Source of the DNA: Aquincola agrisoli
GTDB lineage: Bacteria > Pseudomonadota > Gammaproteobacteria > Burkholderiales > Burkholderiaceae_C
Direction: 5' to 3'
Length of the DNA stretch: 64,000 nucleotides
NCBI RefSeq assembly: GCF_036621135.1
Contig: NZ_JAZIBG010000044.1
Location: 130,315 to 194,314, forward strand
Below are positions 8,567 through 17,285 of the stretch, piece by piece; the stretch's first letter is position 1; each line of letters begins with the position of its first letter. The notes under the pieces were generated by a model, which was not told where the DNA came from, did no database searches, and saw only the letters and a program-made list of their open reading frames with translations. A program made the translations under genes and the position numbers.

Positions 8567-9778
8567 ATGAACGAGAACACAAAAAGCCAGCTTAGATCGC
8601 ATGCGATCAGGGTGTGTCTGCTGTGGCATGGCGTCGACTCCGGCAATCTCGGAGTGCGGGCCCTAACGGAGTCGCAGATCCACTTAATTCGACAAGCTGC
8701 GGATGCAGTGGGAACTCACGTCGACTTTGAGATCGTCGGCTGGGCCGGGTCCTCAGACCCGGGAAAGTTTCGTCAGCTGGGTGTTCAACTTGTAACGCCG
8801 GTAAACGGGCGGAGCATGCTGTCTCGATCTGGCGTTCGCGCCGCGTTTCGGCGAGCGGATGTAGTGCTCGATATCGGCGAGGGCGACAGCTTCTCTGATA
8901 TATACGGATTAAAGAGGCTGCTGTATTTCGCTGTTACCAAATGGATGGCGACCACAGGCAGCGTGCCACTCGTCCTTAGCCCTCAGACCATCGGACCATT
9001 CTCGTCTTGGTGGTCGATCGCCATATCTGATTTTTGCCTTAGGCGAGCGGCTAGTATTTTCCCGCGCGACGAGTTGTCTCGTCAGTACGTTGCAGCGCGC
9101 AATTTGGGGGTGTCTTTTGACGAGATTGTCGACGTCGCTTTCGCGCTGCCTTATGAGCGCACAAGTCATGGGCGCGCTGATCACTTGACTGTGGGAGTCA
9201 ACATTTCCGGATTGCTTTGGAATGAAGCTTCTGGGTCTAACCGCTTCAAACTGCAACTTGACTACAGAGCGCTCACTCGGCAACTGCTTGAGCACTTCAC
9301 TCGTATGGATGCTGTGCACGTGGTGCTGGTACCCCACGTGCTGGGGGAGGCAGGCTCAGTTGACGATGATCTGTCGATCTGCGAGGCGATGCAGCGCGAG
9401 TTTCCGAACACATCTATCGCCCCACGATATGACGGCCCGTCAGCGGCAAAGAGCCATATTTCAGGATTTGATTTCTTTATTGGCGCGCGCATGCACGCGT
9501 GCATTGCAGCTATCTCGTCTGGTGTCCCGGTTGTGCCCCTTGCTTATAGCCGCAAGTTTACTGGCTTGTTCAATACGGTAGGTTACCCTCACGTCGCTGA
9601 CTGCCGGTCACTGGATGTCTCAGCCGTCATGAGTTTGGTGCGACAAACGTTTGAGCAGCGAGCGCATCTATCGGCGACAATTCAAGATGCTAATGATATC
9701 GCCGCAGCCCGACTAAAAATTTACACCGACAAAATTGCAGAATTGCTTGCAAGCGCAAAAAATCGGGATTCGATTTAG
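8567..9778 (+). CDS. Polysaccharide pyruvyl transferase family protein (WcaK/CsaB-like)
   Basis: Probably transfers a pyruvyl ketal from phosphoenolpyruvate onto an EPS sugar, making the polymer acidic. Family features: an N-terminal LLWHGVDSGNLGVRALT-like segment (the G-x-x-N-x-G-D/V-x-A motif), a central DIGEGDSFSD loop, SPQTIGPF, and a C-terminal FFIGARMHACIAAISSGVPVVPLAYS motif with the conserved RxH-A. Length 403 is normal. It lies 54 bp after the Fe-S protein and is probably co-transcribed. A glycosyltransferase-like role is an alternative for distant members, but the motifs favour pyruvylation. Confidence 0.85.
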   Translation: MNENTKSQLRSHAIRVCLLWHGVDSGNLGVRALTESQIHLIRQAADAVGTHVDFEIVGWAGSSDPGKFRQLGVQLVTPVNGRSMLSRSGVRAAFRRADVVLDIGEGDSFSDIYGLKRLLYFAVTKWMATTGSVPLVLSPQTIGPFSSWWSIAISDFCLRRAASIFPRDELSRQYVAARNLGVSFDEIVDVAFALPYERTSHGRADHLTVGVNISGLLWNEASGSNRFKLQLDYRALTRQLLEHFTRMDAVHVVLVPHVLGEAGSVDDDLSICEAMQREFPNTSIAPRYDGPSAAKSHISGFDFFIGARMHACIAAISSGVPVVPLAYSRKFTGLFNTVGYPHVADCRSLDVSAVMSLVRQTFEQRAHLSATIQDANDIAAARLKIYTDKIAELLASAKNRDSI

Positions 9779-9810
9779 ATGTCTTGCGGTTAGAAAGAAT
9801 TGGCGAACAC

Positions 9811-11313
9811 ATGTTGCAATCTCATCGAGGGAGCCGCGTCCATCCCTTCGCCATCGCGCTGTTTACAGTCCTGGGGGCAGCGTATCTTCTGCTCGTTGGC
9901 CTAGCGATCGCGATTCTGCCGCCCGCCTTTGCGCTCATTTTTGGAGTACTCCCGCTCCCATTCCTTCTCACGAATAGGATTTTCGATTTTCCCGCTCCTG
10001 AACGGCTGCTGCGGTCGTCATTTGCGCTTTCCATCGTTCTGTTCCTCCTTTGGCCTCGGTATCTGTCGTTCAATTTCGGTGGCCCCGACTTGGTCCCAGC
10101 CCGGCTGTTGTATGGGCTACTACTGGTGACCTGGTTCGGCGCGTTGGCCTCACCTTCGTTCCGCAAAGCGACCCTCAAGACATTTAGCGATCGCCGTGGC
10201 TGGCTAGCCCTGCTTGCCGCCTATTTTCTTATACGACTGGCAAGCGTTGTGGGGTCGGAGGCGTTCGGTCTGTCCGCATACCAAGTCGCAAATGAGCTAT
10301 TGACGGCTGGTCTGATTGTTCCGATTTTTTATTCTGTCTTTAACACCAACGCGAACATCCAGAAACTGCTCTGGTCGATTGTCCTTGCTGGAGCCATCAT
10401 CGGAGTCTTGACTGTGGTCGAGCGGGCGCTGGGCCGAACTCTGTTTGCCAATGTAAGGCTGCCCGGAATGACGGTGGATTCCGAATGGCTTTACGCGGCG
10501 ATTATGGAGAAATCTCGTGGCGGATCGTATCGCGCCCAGGGTACATTCTCGCATCCATTGCTCCTCGCAGAGTTCTCCGCCTTCGCCTTACCCATATGCT
10601 TATATTTTTGTGCCGTGGCAAAAGGAGTTCGTCGAATACTTTCAGCACTCGCCGTGCTGCTGGTAATCATCGCGGGCGCTTTGAGTGGATCGCGGGCTGC
10701 TTTTGCGGCCTTACCCATTGGGCTGGTGATGTGCGCCACGATACTGATGTGCAGACAGTGGCTAGTTAACCGGCAACTAGGTGTCGCCAGCGTAATCTTG
10801 TCGCTCTCATTCGTTGTTGGCATATTTGGCATTGCGCTTCTATGGTTGACTGGAACCATTGACAGTAGCCTTGTTTCGGGGCGCACGTACGCTGAGGCGT
10901 CGAGCACGAACACGCGGCTTGACATGTTGGCACGTGGTATTCCAAAGATCCTTGAGCATCCATTTCTCGGCTATGGCCCGGGACTGTCTGCATACATTGC
11001 TGGGGTAAAGAACAGTATTGCGCTAACAATTGACAGCTATTATTTATCTCTTGCCATTGATTCTGGGTTGCTTGGCTTGGGTGTTTTTGCACTGCTGTTC
11101 ATCGGTGCGCTTTTATTCGGGTTGAAGAGGGCAATATCATCGTCGGATGATTTCGATTTGATGCGAGGAATGGTTGCGGTTTCTCTTCTCGGTATGTTGC
11201 TTGTCAAGGCCATTCTGTCTACACCGCACAATGCCCCTTTGATGCTCCTCGGTCTTGCGCTGATCACCGCAGTTCCGAAAAACAGCGTTCCAGTCAGAGG
11301 TGACAATCAATGA
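9811..11313 (+). CDS. O-antigen ligase/polymerase family membrane protein (Wzy-like)
   Basis: Polytopic membrane protein with at least ten hydrophobic helices and the Wzy_C-type region containing GSRAAFAALPIGLVM and the periplasmic loop ending in FLGYGPGLSAY. In this context it is the best candidate for the EPS polymerase acting on flipped repeat units. The frame is open from TTG 9784, but ATG 9811 is preferred as the first ATG before a short polar leader. The start is uncertain because neither candidate has a clear ribosome-binding site. The stop overlaps the next start by 4 bp. Confidence 0.82.
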   Translation: MLQSHRGSRVHPFAIALFTVLGAAYLLLVGLAIAILPPAFALIFGVLPLPFLLTNRIFDFPAPERLLRSSFALSIVLFLLWPRYLSFNFGGPDLVPARLLYGLLLVTWFGALASPSFRKATLKTFSDRRGWLALLAAYFLIRLASVVGSEAFGLSAYQVANELLTAGLIVPIFYSVFNTNANIQKLLWSIVLAGAIIGVLTVVERALGRTLFANVRLPGMTVDSEWLYAAIMEKSRGGSYRAQGTFSHPLLLAEFSAFALPICLYFCAVAKGVRRILSALAVLLVIIAGALSGSRAAFAALPIGLVMCATILMCRQWLVNRQLGVASVILSLSFVVGIFGIALLWLTGTIDSSLVSGRTYAEASSTNTRLDMLARGIPKILEHPFLGYGPGLSAYIAGVKNSIALTIDSYYLSLAIDSGLLGLGVFALLFIGALLFGLKRAISSSDDFDLMRGMVAVSLLGMLLVKAILSTPHNAPLMLLGLALITAVPKNSVPVRGDNQ

Positions 11314-12500
11314 TCCCCATGATATGCGGCCAGCTGATTTCATTCCTCTTGCTCGCATTGTTCATGTGCCACAGTAAGGGTGGCGATTTGACCGTGAAGG
11401 AGGGGCAGTATTATTTGAAAGATGCAAGACCATTCCGCGGGGTAGGTGTTAATTACTTTGACGCGATAAATCGTAGTATCAACAACCCGCAGGATATTTC
11501 CGCAATTGCGGGGCTTGCTGAACTCAAAAAACATGACGTTCCGTTCGTGCGGGTGATGTTTGGTGGGTTTTGGCCCGCAGAACTTAAGCTGTATGAAACA
11601 GACCCAATTTCATATTTCGCTGTGCTTGATCGCTTTGTGCGGGCTGCCGAGGAGCATGGCATAGGGATAGTTGCATCTTTGGCATGGAACTACGCAGCTA
11701 TTCCGGACCTGGTTAATGAGCCAATGGACGCTTGGGGTCAGCCGAATAGCAAAACGACGGCATATTTCAACAGGTACGTGTCAGCAGTTGTGGATCGCTA
11801 CAAGGCTTCGCCCGCTATCTGGATGTGGGAGTTCGGCAATGAAATGGCCTTGTACGTGGACCTTCCGAATGCAAAAGAATGGCGACCAAAGGTGAATGTT
11901 GCAAAAGGTACTCCCTCATTGCGACGAGACACCGACGATCTAAGTGGTCGTGACCAATCAGTTGCCTACTCCAACTTTGTTAGCGCCGTAAGGAAAGTTG
12001 ACGCCAAAACGCCCCTTAGCACAGGTAACGCGCTTCCGAGACCTTATGCCTTTAACAACTGGCGGAACAGATCTTGGCAGGCAGATAATCGGGAGCAGTT
12101 TTGCGATATGCTACTTCGAGATAACCCAGAGGGTTTTGATGTAATTTCTGTGCATGCTTATCCCCACAATCGTGGCTACTTTGATCGTGGGCGCGTCGGT
12201 TCTAATGTTGAAGACGCCTTGGCCGCAGCATCCACATGTGCGAAGCGTGTCAGACGGCCGATTTTTCTGGGTGAGTTTGGTGTGTCCGATGATGATCCTG
12301 CTGTTAAGGGCAGGTCAAGCGGAGAAGTACTTAAGGGCCTGCTGGGCACTATTGAAAAAGAAGGCATAGGGCTCGCGGCGTTGTGGGTATACGACTTTCC
12401 ATTTCACGAGGCAACAATCAACGTTACTGCAACAAACAAGCGTGCATATCAGTTGGACATGCTTAGGCAGATCAACAAGCGTTTACGCACATCGAACTAA
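11310..12500 (+). CDS. GH5-like (cellulase/mannanase clan) secreted glycoside hydrolase
   Basis: 396 residues with an N-terminal Sec signal (hydrophobic residues about 4-20) and a TIM-barrel of the clan A type. The acid/base glutamate is visible as Glu178 in WEFGNE and the nucleophile as Glu322 in FLGEFGVS; the family His-Tyr pair appears in VHAYPHN. A periplasmic/extracellular endo-glycosidase encoded inside an EPS operon usually trims, releases or edits its own polymer, so the natural substrate is inferred to be this EPS. It overlaps the Wzy-like gene (ATGA-type), confirming operon membership. Endo-beta-mannanase-like specificity is possible but not provable here. Confidence 0.82.
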   Translation: MIPMICGQLISFLLLALFMCHSKGGDLTVKEGQYYLKDARPFRGVGVNYFDAINRSINNPQDISAIAGLAELKKHDVPFVRVMFGGFWPAELKLYETDPISYFAVLDRFVRAAEEHGIGIVASLAWNYAAIPDLVNEPMDAWGQPNSKTTAYFNRYVSAVVDRYKASPAIWMWEFGNEMALYVDLPNAKEWRPKVNVAKGTPSLRRDTDDLSGRDQSVAYSNFVSAVRKVDAKTPLSTGNALPRPYAFNNWRNRSWQADNREQFCDMLLRDNPEGFDVISVHAYPHNRGYFDRGRVGSNVEDALAAASTCAKRVRRPIFLGEFGVSDDDPAVKGRSSGEVLKGLLGTIEKEGIGLAALWVYDFPFHEATINVTATNKRAYQLDMLRQINKRLRTSN

Positions 12501-12523
12501 GAAAGGCTAAGCAAAGCAGGCAC

Positions 12524-13190
12524 GTGCCGTGCTTACCTCAGCCTATTGGGGCAGACCTGCCGACGACAATGAGCCAACGCCGCCTTGTAACACCCGAGTT
12601 CGCACCAATGACGAAGCGGACCCGTGGGCATGTTCTGCCGGACATGGATAGAGAGAGGCCGTGGCGGCGTCTGCTCGCGGTGATCGAGCTGTGGTACCCG
12701 ACAAGTGGGCCCATAAGATGCCGGCCAGTGGGTTCACCGAAGATGCGGCGCATATACCCACGACAGCAGTGGTACGACCCGGTGTGTAGTTCCCCAACGT
12801 TGCGGAAACTTCGCCTGTTATTCGTCATTCACGAGGTGACGCGGGCGTTTTCGAACAAAGCGCTCACTTGGCCACGTGGGGTGCGCTCCTGCGCGCCGAC
12901 ATCAATATGGAACCAGGTTCACTCCCGAGACCCAATTCGACGAAGACTGCAAACGGCGAGTGTGGACTCGACGTGCGCACGGGCAGGAGGAGCAAGTGGC
13001 TACGGCACCGCATGGAGGCCCGCGGCGACGTGCGCGAAGAATCGAGTTTGGTGCGCTCGCGGGGCAGTGCCGTGGCCGACGTGTGTGGCTCGGCCCGCGC
13101 CAGCGTTCTAATGCATCGTGACAAAGCCGACACACACGGTGGTGTTTGCTACGCGGCGTCGATAAGCGCGCCGGGAGGTTGAGGGCCTCC
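12524..13190 (+). pseudogene. Degenerate IS5-family transposase remnant
   Basis: Two pieces in different frames resemble an IS5-type DDE transposase. Piece one (about 12575-12800) gives PEFAPMTKRTRGHVLPDMDR..PWRRLLAVIE..YP and RRIYPRQQWYD, matching the N-terminal 'TRRE-FL-MD-VVPW-LLALIEPHYP ... LRIHLLQQWY' region. Piece two (about 12868-13185, another frame) gives LATWGALLRADIN, NSTKTANGEC, SSLVRSRGSAVADV and VLMHRDKADTHGGVCY, matching the 'APSSTKN ... GLVHTV-GTAANVADV--AHALLHGDE---GDAGYQG' region. The middle is missing and the catalytic residues are not intact. It splits the sugar-gene block between the GH5 gene and the GT2 gene. No clear terminal inverted repeats were found by eye. Confidence 0.6.
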
Positions 13191-13418
13191 AATGCCAAAT
13201 CGGTGATGCATCCGAGATGATAGCCGGCGACGGTTGCTGGCCCATGGCAAAGTGAGCTATTGATTGCGAAGAGCGGTTCTGTGGAAGCAAAACCGACTCA
13301 AGATGAAAATTTTGGCGTGGTTGGATAATTGAATCGCCATTAGCATTATTGCCCGCACTCAAAATGACCGGAGTTGTGTCGCAGAGCTTTTAACTACTCG
13401 ATAGGTTACATACCGAGC

Positions 13419-14423
13419 ATGACTACAGTCGCTATCATTCTTGTTAACTGGAAAGGTTCAGCCGACACGCTTGAGTGTCTTACGTCTGTACTTCAACTCA
13501 GTGGTGACTTCCGTATTCATGCGATCGTGGTTGACAACGCATCGCCGGACGACTCTGTCGTGCGCATAGAGCAGTGGCTTGCAGGCAAAGGAACTGTCGA
13601 GATCAGGGAAGCCGGTGCTGGGCCGCACTGGCGAGCAATTGTTCGCGCTGTCACCTGTGAAGTGTCCCCGAACCGATATGTCTCCTTGGTTGTCGGCAGA
13701 TCAAATAATGGCTTTGCTGCGGGTAACAATATTGGCATCCAGTTTGCGGATCAGCTTACAACGGTCGATTACTACTGGATCCTCAATAACGACACAACTG
13801 TGCATGTCGACGCAGTGAGACATCTGTGCGCCCGTATGGAAGCCAATTCTTCCTTGGGAATCTGTGGATCTACTTTAGTTCATGTTCAACCTGCAGGCCG
13901 CGTGCAAGCATACGGGGGCGTCCATTATTCATATGTTACTGGTAGAGGCTTTCATATCGGGGCCGGCGAGTCAATCGGGGCGCCGCCTCCAAATAACGTA
14001 ATAGAGCCTCAACTGACGTACGTGAGTGGCGCAAGTATGTTCGTCCGTCGAGCATTCGTCGAGCGCGTTGGTCTAATGTCAGAGCGATACTTTCTGTACA
14101 ACGAGGAATTGGATTGGTGTTGGCGGGGTCGTGGTTTATTCGAGCTTGGTGTGGCGACGGCGGCTATTGTCTATCACAAAGAGGGGATGTCAATTGGAAC
14201 CGAAACGCAAGCCAGGCCTGCGAGCATCCTTTCGGACTTCTACCAATGCCGGAACAAATTGATGTTTGCAGCCTCGTTCACGCCGGTCTGTTACCCGACG
14301 GTTTGGATTTTTATCGCAGCGCGCGCGTTAAAGAGGCTCAGGCAAGGGCATTTCGCGAATGCAAAGGTCATCGCACGAGTGTTGCTCGGGTGCCGAAGCT
14401 TTAAATATTATTGGACCAGTTGA
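13419..14423 (+). CDS. Glycosyltransferase family 2 (rhamnosyltransferase-like)
   Basis: GT-A fold enzyme. Motifs: VAIILVNWKGSADTLECLTS at the N terminus, VVDNASPDDS, GRSNNGFAAGNNIG, WILNNDTTV (metal/nucleotide-binding Asp), and VSGASMFVRRAFVERVGL..YFLYNEELDWCWR (catalytic Glu-Asp region), typical of the WbbL/rhamnosyltransferase-like subgroup. It adds one sugar of the EPS repeat unit on the cytoplasmic side; donor and linkage are unknown. The frame is open from 13374, but ATG 13419 starts exactly at the conserved beta-strand. It follows the IS remnant, so its native promoter or operon link may have been disturbed. Confidence 0.85.
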   Translation: MTTVAIILVNWKGSADTLECLTSVLQLSGDFRIHAIVVDNASPDDSVVRIEQWLAGKGTVEIREAGAGPHWRAIVRAVTCEVSPNRYVSLVVGRSNNGFAAGNNIGIQFADQLTTVDYYWILNNDTTVHVDAVRHLCARMEANSSLGICGSTLVHVQPAGRVQAYGGVHYSYVTGRGFHIGAGESIGAPPPNNVIEPQLTYVSGASMFVRRAFVERVGLMSERYFLYNEELDWCWRGRGLFELGVATAAIVYHKEGMSIGTETQARPASILSDFYQCRNKLMFAASFTPVCYPTVWIFIAARALKRLRQGHFANAKVIARVLLGCRSFKYYWTS

Positions 14424-14433
14424 GGAAATGTCC

Positions 14434-15600
14434 GTGAGTAAAGCGTCCCCTGTTCACAGCGCAGTCATCGAGCCCGTCGGAGGCCATGGCGGCTGCAATT
14501 ATTATGACTTTGCACTTTGTCAAAGTATTACCGCCGCTGGCGGCCGAGCGGATCTTTACACCTGCGATAAGACAGAAGTCACTGGAACTGAGGGTTTTTC
14601 GATTCACAAGAACTATGTGGGGGTTTATGGCCCAGACGCCGCGTGGTTGCGGGCGCTTCGCTTTGTCCGCGGTGCGTTCTCTTCGGTTCGGCACGCTTGG
14701 TCAAAGGGTGCACGTGTCGCGCACTTCCACTTTTATCACGTCGGACCGCTTGAAGTTCTCAGTATTGTCTTGGCGCGCCTTTTTCGTTTAAAGGTAGTCA
14801 TAACGGCACATGACGTGGAGGCATTTAAACGGGGGCTGTCCGTACCAATCTTTGTCCGTTGGGCCTATGGGAATGCCGACCAAGTGATCGCCCATAATAT
14901 GGTCAGCCGAGACGAGTTGCTAAATACTCTGAAAATACCCAGTTCTCGGGTTCGAATTATCCCTCATGGGAACCATCTTCAATATGTGCCGGCAGAGGTG
15001 ACTCGGTCGTTAGCTCGATCCAAGTTGGGCTATTCCGACGACGAGTTTGTGATTGTATTCTTTGGCCAGATCAAAGAGGTCAAGGGGCTGGATGTCCTTA
15101 TCAAAGCGTTTGCGAAGTCATATGAAGCCCACCGGAATTTGCGTCTCCTGATCGCTGGAAAGGTTTGGAAAGACGATTTCGGCAAGTATGCCACCATCAT
15201 TTCGGATCTCGGAATTGAGCAAGTTGTGCGCTGTGAGATTAGATACATTCCAGATGGCGAGGTGGCATACTTCTACCAGTGTGCTGACCTCATTGCTTTG
15301 CCATACTTGAAGATATATCAAAGCGGGGTCGTTTTGATGGCGATGAGTTATGGGCGGCCAGTGCTGGTTTCAGATATACCTGGTATGCTTGAAGTTGTTG
15401 AGGACAATGTGAGCGGTTTGGTATTTCGTTCCGGCGACCCGATTGATATGTCCAGACGCATCTCACAGGCTGTGGAGTCGCGCGCGTTGCTAGACCGCGT
15501 CGCGGAGGGGGGCGCGAGGCGTGTTGCCGAAGACTATGATTGGGGTGTCATCGGACGGTCGACTCTGGAGTGCTACAACGCAACTCTGATACCTCGATAA
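14434..15600 (+). CDS. Glycosyltransferase family 4 (GT-B fold)
   Basis: Retaining GT-B glycosyltransferase. The N-terminal glycine-rich loop is seen in EPVGGHGGCNYYDFALCQ, the donor domain begins near FFGQIKEVKGLDVLIKAF, and the terminal sites include the YQSGVVLMAMSYGRPVLVSDIPGMLEVV segment with the conserved E-x7-E-like region. GTG 14434 is chosen over ATG 14428 because GAGGA at 14422-14426 is 7 bp away from the GTG but only 1 bp from the ATG. It begins about 10 bp after the GT2 gene. Donor unknown; a GDP-mannose- or GDP-heptose-type donor would fit the neighbours. Confidence 0.83.
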   Translation: MSKASPVHSAVIEPVGGHGGCNYYDFALCQSITAAGGRADLYTCDKTEVTGTEGFSIHKNYVGVYGPDAAWLRALRFVRGAFSSVRHAWSKGARVAHFHFYHVGPLEVLSIVLARLFRLKVVITAHDVEAFKRGLSVPIFVRWAYGNADQVIAHNMVSRDELLNTLKIPSSRVRIIPHGNHLQYVPAEVTRSLARSKLGYSDDEFVIVFFGQIKEVKGLDVLIKAFAKSYEAHRNLRLLIAGKVWKDDFGKYATIISDLGIEQVVRCEIRYIPDGEVAYFYQCADLIALPYLKIYQSGVVLMAMSYGRPVLVSDIPGMLEVVEDNVSGLVFRSGDPIDMSRRISQAVESRALLDRVAEGGARRVAEDYDWGVIGRSTLECYNATLIPR

Positions 15601-15662
15601 TCGTTGCTAGACAGAGCTTGGTCGCCGACTTCAACTCTTAAGTCCAGAAAGGATTTGCCAAC

Positions 15663-16703
15663 GTGTCCATCATTATTCGCTCAAGAGCACCGCTTCGATT
15701 GGGGCTTGCTGGCGGCGGTACAGATGTGAGCCCCTTCAGTGACGTCCATGGCGGTGTCGTCCTGAACGCAACAATTGATTTGTATGCTCAGGCGATTCTC
15801 GAACCACGAACTGACGGCAAAGTTGTTTTCGTTGCCGCGGACCGTAACGAGCGAGTTGAGCTTTCCGCAGCGTCGGTGCTTGAAGACGTTGAGCCGCTTC
15901 GTTTGCATAAAGGGATCTACAGCCGAATCGTCAGGCAGTTCAATGGTGGGAGACCGTTATCGCTCACGCTAACGACATTCGCAGACGCGCCTGCTGGGTC
16001 AGGTCTTGGAACGTCGTCTACGATGGTCGTCTGTATCCTGCAGGCGTATGCTGAATGGTTACGGCTTGGTCTTGGGGAATATGATATCGCCAAGCTTGCA
16101 TATGAGGTTGAGCGTATTGATCTGGGCTTGGCTGGTGGCAAGCAAGATCAGTATGCAGCTGCATTTGGTGGATTCAATTTCATTGAGTTTGGTAGTAAGG
16201 GGGTTCTTGTCAATCCGCTCCGAGTTAAGGATTGGATTATCAACGAGCTCGAGGCTTGCACAGTTCTTTACTACACTGGTCAATCGCGGGAGTCGGCCGG
16301 CATCATTCAGCAGCAGATCGACAACACTAAGGCTGGAAATGCACAGTCGGTGGAAGCGATGCTCGATCTAAAGCGCGATTCGTTTCTTATGAAGGAGGCC
16401 GTGCTGCGCGGCGATCTTCAGGCGTATGCCTCCATCCTCGGACGATCTTGGCAATCAAAAAAGCAAATAGCTTCGAATATCTCAAATTCGGCAATTGACA
16501 AGGTTTACGATTGCGCGCTTAGCGCAGGCGCATTGGCGGGAAAGATTTCAGGAGCGGGCGGTGGTGGGTTTATGATGTTCTTTGTCCCAGCGGTCAAGCG
16601 TATGGATGTTCTGCGTGAGCTCTCCAAGCATGGCGGCGAGGTCATGAATTTTCACTTTACTGAAATGGGAGTCCAATCATGGTGTCAGAGTCTGATTCGG
16701 TAA
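15663..16703 (+). CDS. hddA: D-glycero-alpha-D-manno-heptose 7-phosphate kinase (HddA, GHMP kinase)
   Basis: Phosphorylates D-glycero-D-manno-heptose 7-phosphate at O-1 to the alpha-1,7-bisphosphate on the GDP-heptose route. GHMP signatures: APLRLGLAGGGTDVSPF at the N terminus, the ATP loop PAGSGLGTSSTMVV near residues 107-121, and the C-terminal KISGAGGGGFMMFF. The start is GTG 15663 with AAAGGA about 10 bp upstream. Length 346 matches HddA. The next three genes complete the same pathway, which makes the heptose assignment much stronger than family membership alone. Confidence 0.88.
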   Translation: MSIIIRSRAPLRLGLAGGGTDVSPFSDVHGGVVLNATIDLYAQAILEPRTDGKVVFVAADRNERVELSAASVLEDVEPLRLHKGIYSRIVRQFNGGRPLSLTLTTFADAPAGSGLGTSSTMVVCILQAYAEWLRLGLGEYDIAKLAYEVERIDLGLAGGKQDQYAAAFGGFNFIEFGSKGVLVNPLRVKDWIINELEACTVLYYTGQSRESAGIIQQQIDNTKAGNAQSVEAMLDLKRDSFLMKEAVLRGDLQAYASILGRSWQSKKQIASNISNSAIDKVYDCALSAGALAGKISGAGGGGFMMFFVPAVKRMDVLRELSKHGGEVMNFHFTEMGVQSWCQSLIR

Positions 16704-17278
16704 TCCGCGAGTGGTTGTTGGAATCAATTTCGGTTAAGCAGGCTGTTCTTGACGACGTTCAGTTGCTGGAACAAGTTAGAGCAGTGGCAGAGCGATGCGC
16801 ACACGCTTGCTTGGCGGGTAACAAGGTGCTTTTCGCCGGCAATGGTGGCAGTGCTGCCGATGCACAACATCTTGCAGGTGAATTTGTGAGTCGATTTAAT
16901 TACGACCGACCGGGTCTTTCATCATTCGCGCTCACAGTGGATACTTCTGTCTTGACGGCCATCGGGAATGATTATGGGTATGAGCGTGTGTTTGCGCGCC
17001 AAGTTCAAGCTTGCGCCAAACCCGGTGACGTTTTGATTGGTCTGTCGACGTCCGGCAATTCACCGAACATCCTGGCGGCATTCGATCAAGCGAGGAGCAT
17101 GGATGTCTACACAATCGGGATGACTGGACTTACTGGCGGAAAAATGGCTTCTTTATCGGATGTCTGTATCAGAGTCCCTTCGACGGAGACACCTCGAATT
17201 CAAGAGTGCCACATTACCATTGGTCATGTAATTTGCGGGCTGGTAGAGCGTCAGATTTTTCCACAGACAGGTCGGTGA
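16679..17278 (+). CDS. gmhA: D-sedoheptulose 7-phosphate isomerase (GmhA)
   Basis: Converts D-sedoheptulose 7-phosphate to D-glycero-D-manno-heptose 7-phosphate, the first pathway step. SIS-domain fold with NKVLFAGNGGSAADAQHLAGE, GLSTSGNSPNIL and the C-terminal IQECHITIGHVICGLVE helix that carries the zinc/active-site His in GmhA. It overlaps hddA by 25 bp, so the two are translationally linked. A chromosomal gmhA for LPS core is usually separate; this copy is embedded in the EPS locus and is probably dedicated to it. Confidence 0.9.
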   Translation: MVSESDSVIREWLLESISVKQAVLDDVQLLEQVRAVAERCAHACLAGNKVLFAGNGGSAADAQHLAGEFVSRFNYDRPGLSSFALTVDTSVLTAIGNDYGYERVFARQVQACAKPGDVLIGLSTSGNSPNILAAFDQARSMDVYTIGMTGLTGGKMASLSDVCIRVPSTETPRIQECHITIGHVICGLVERQIFPQTGR

Positions 17279-17285
17279 GGTCGAA

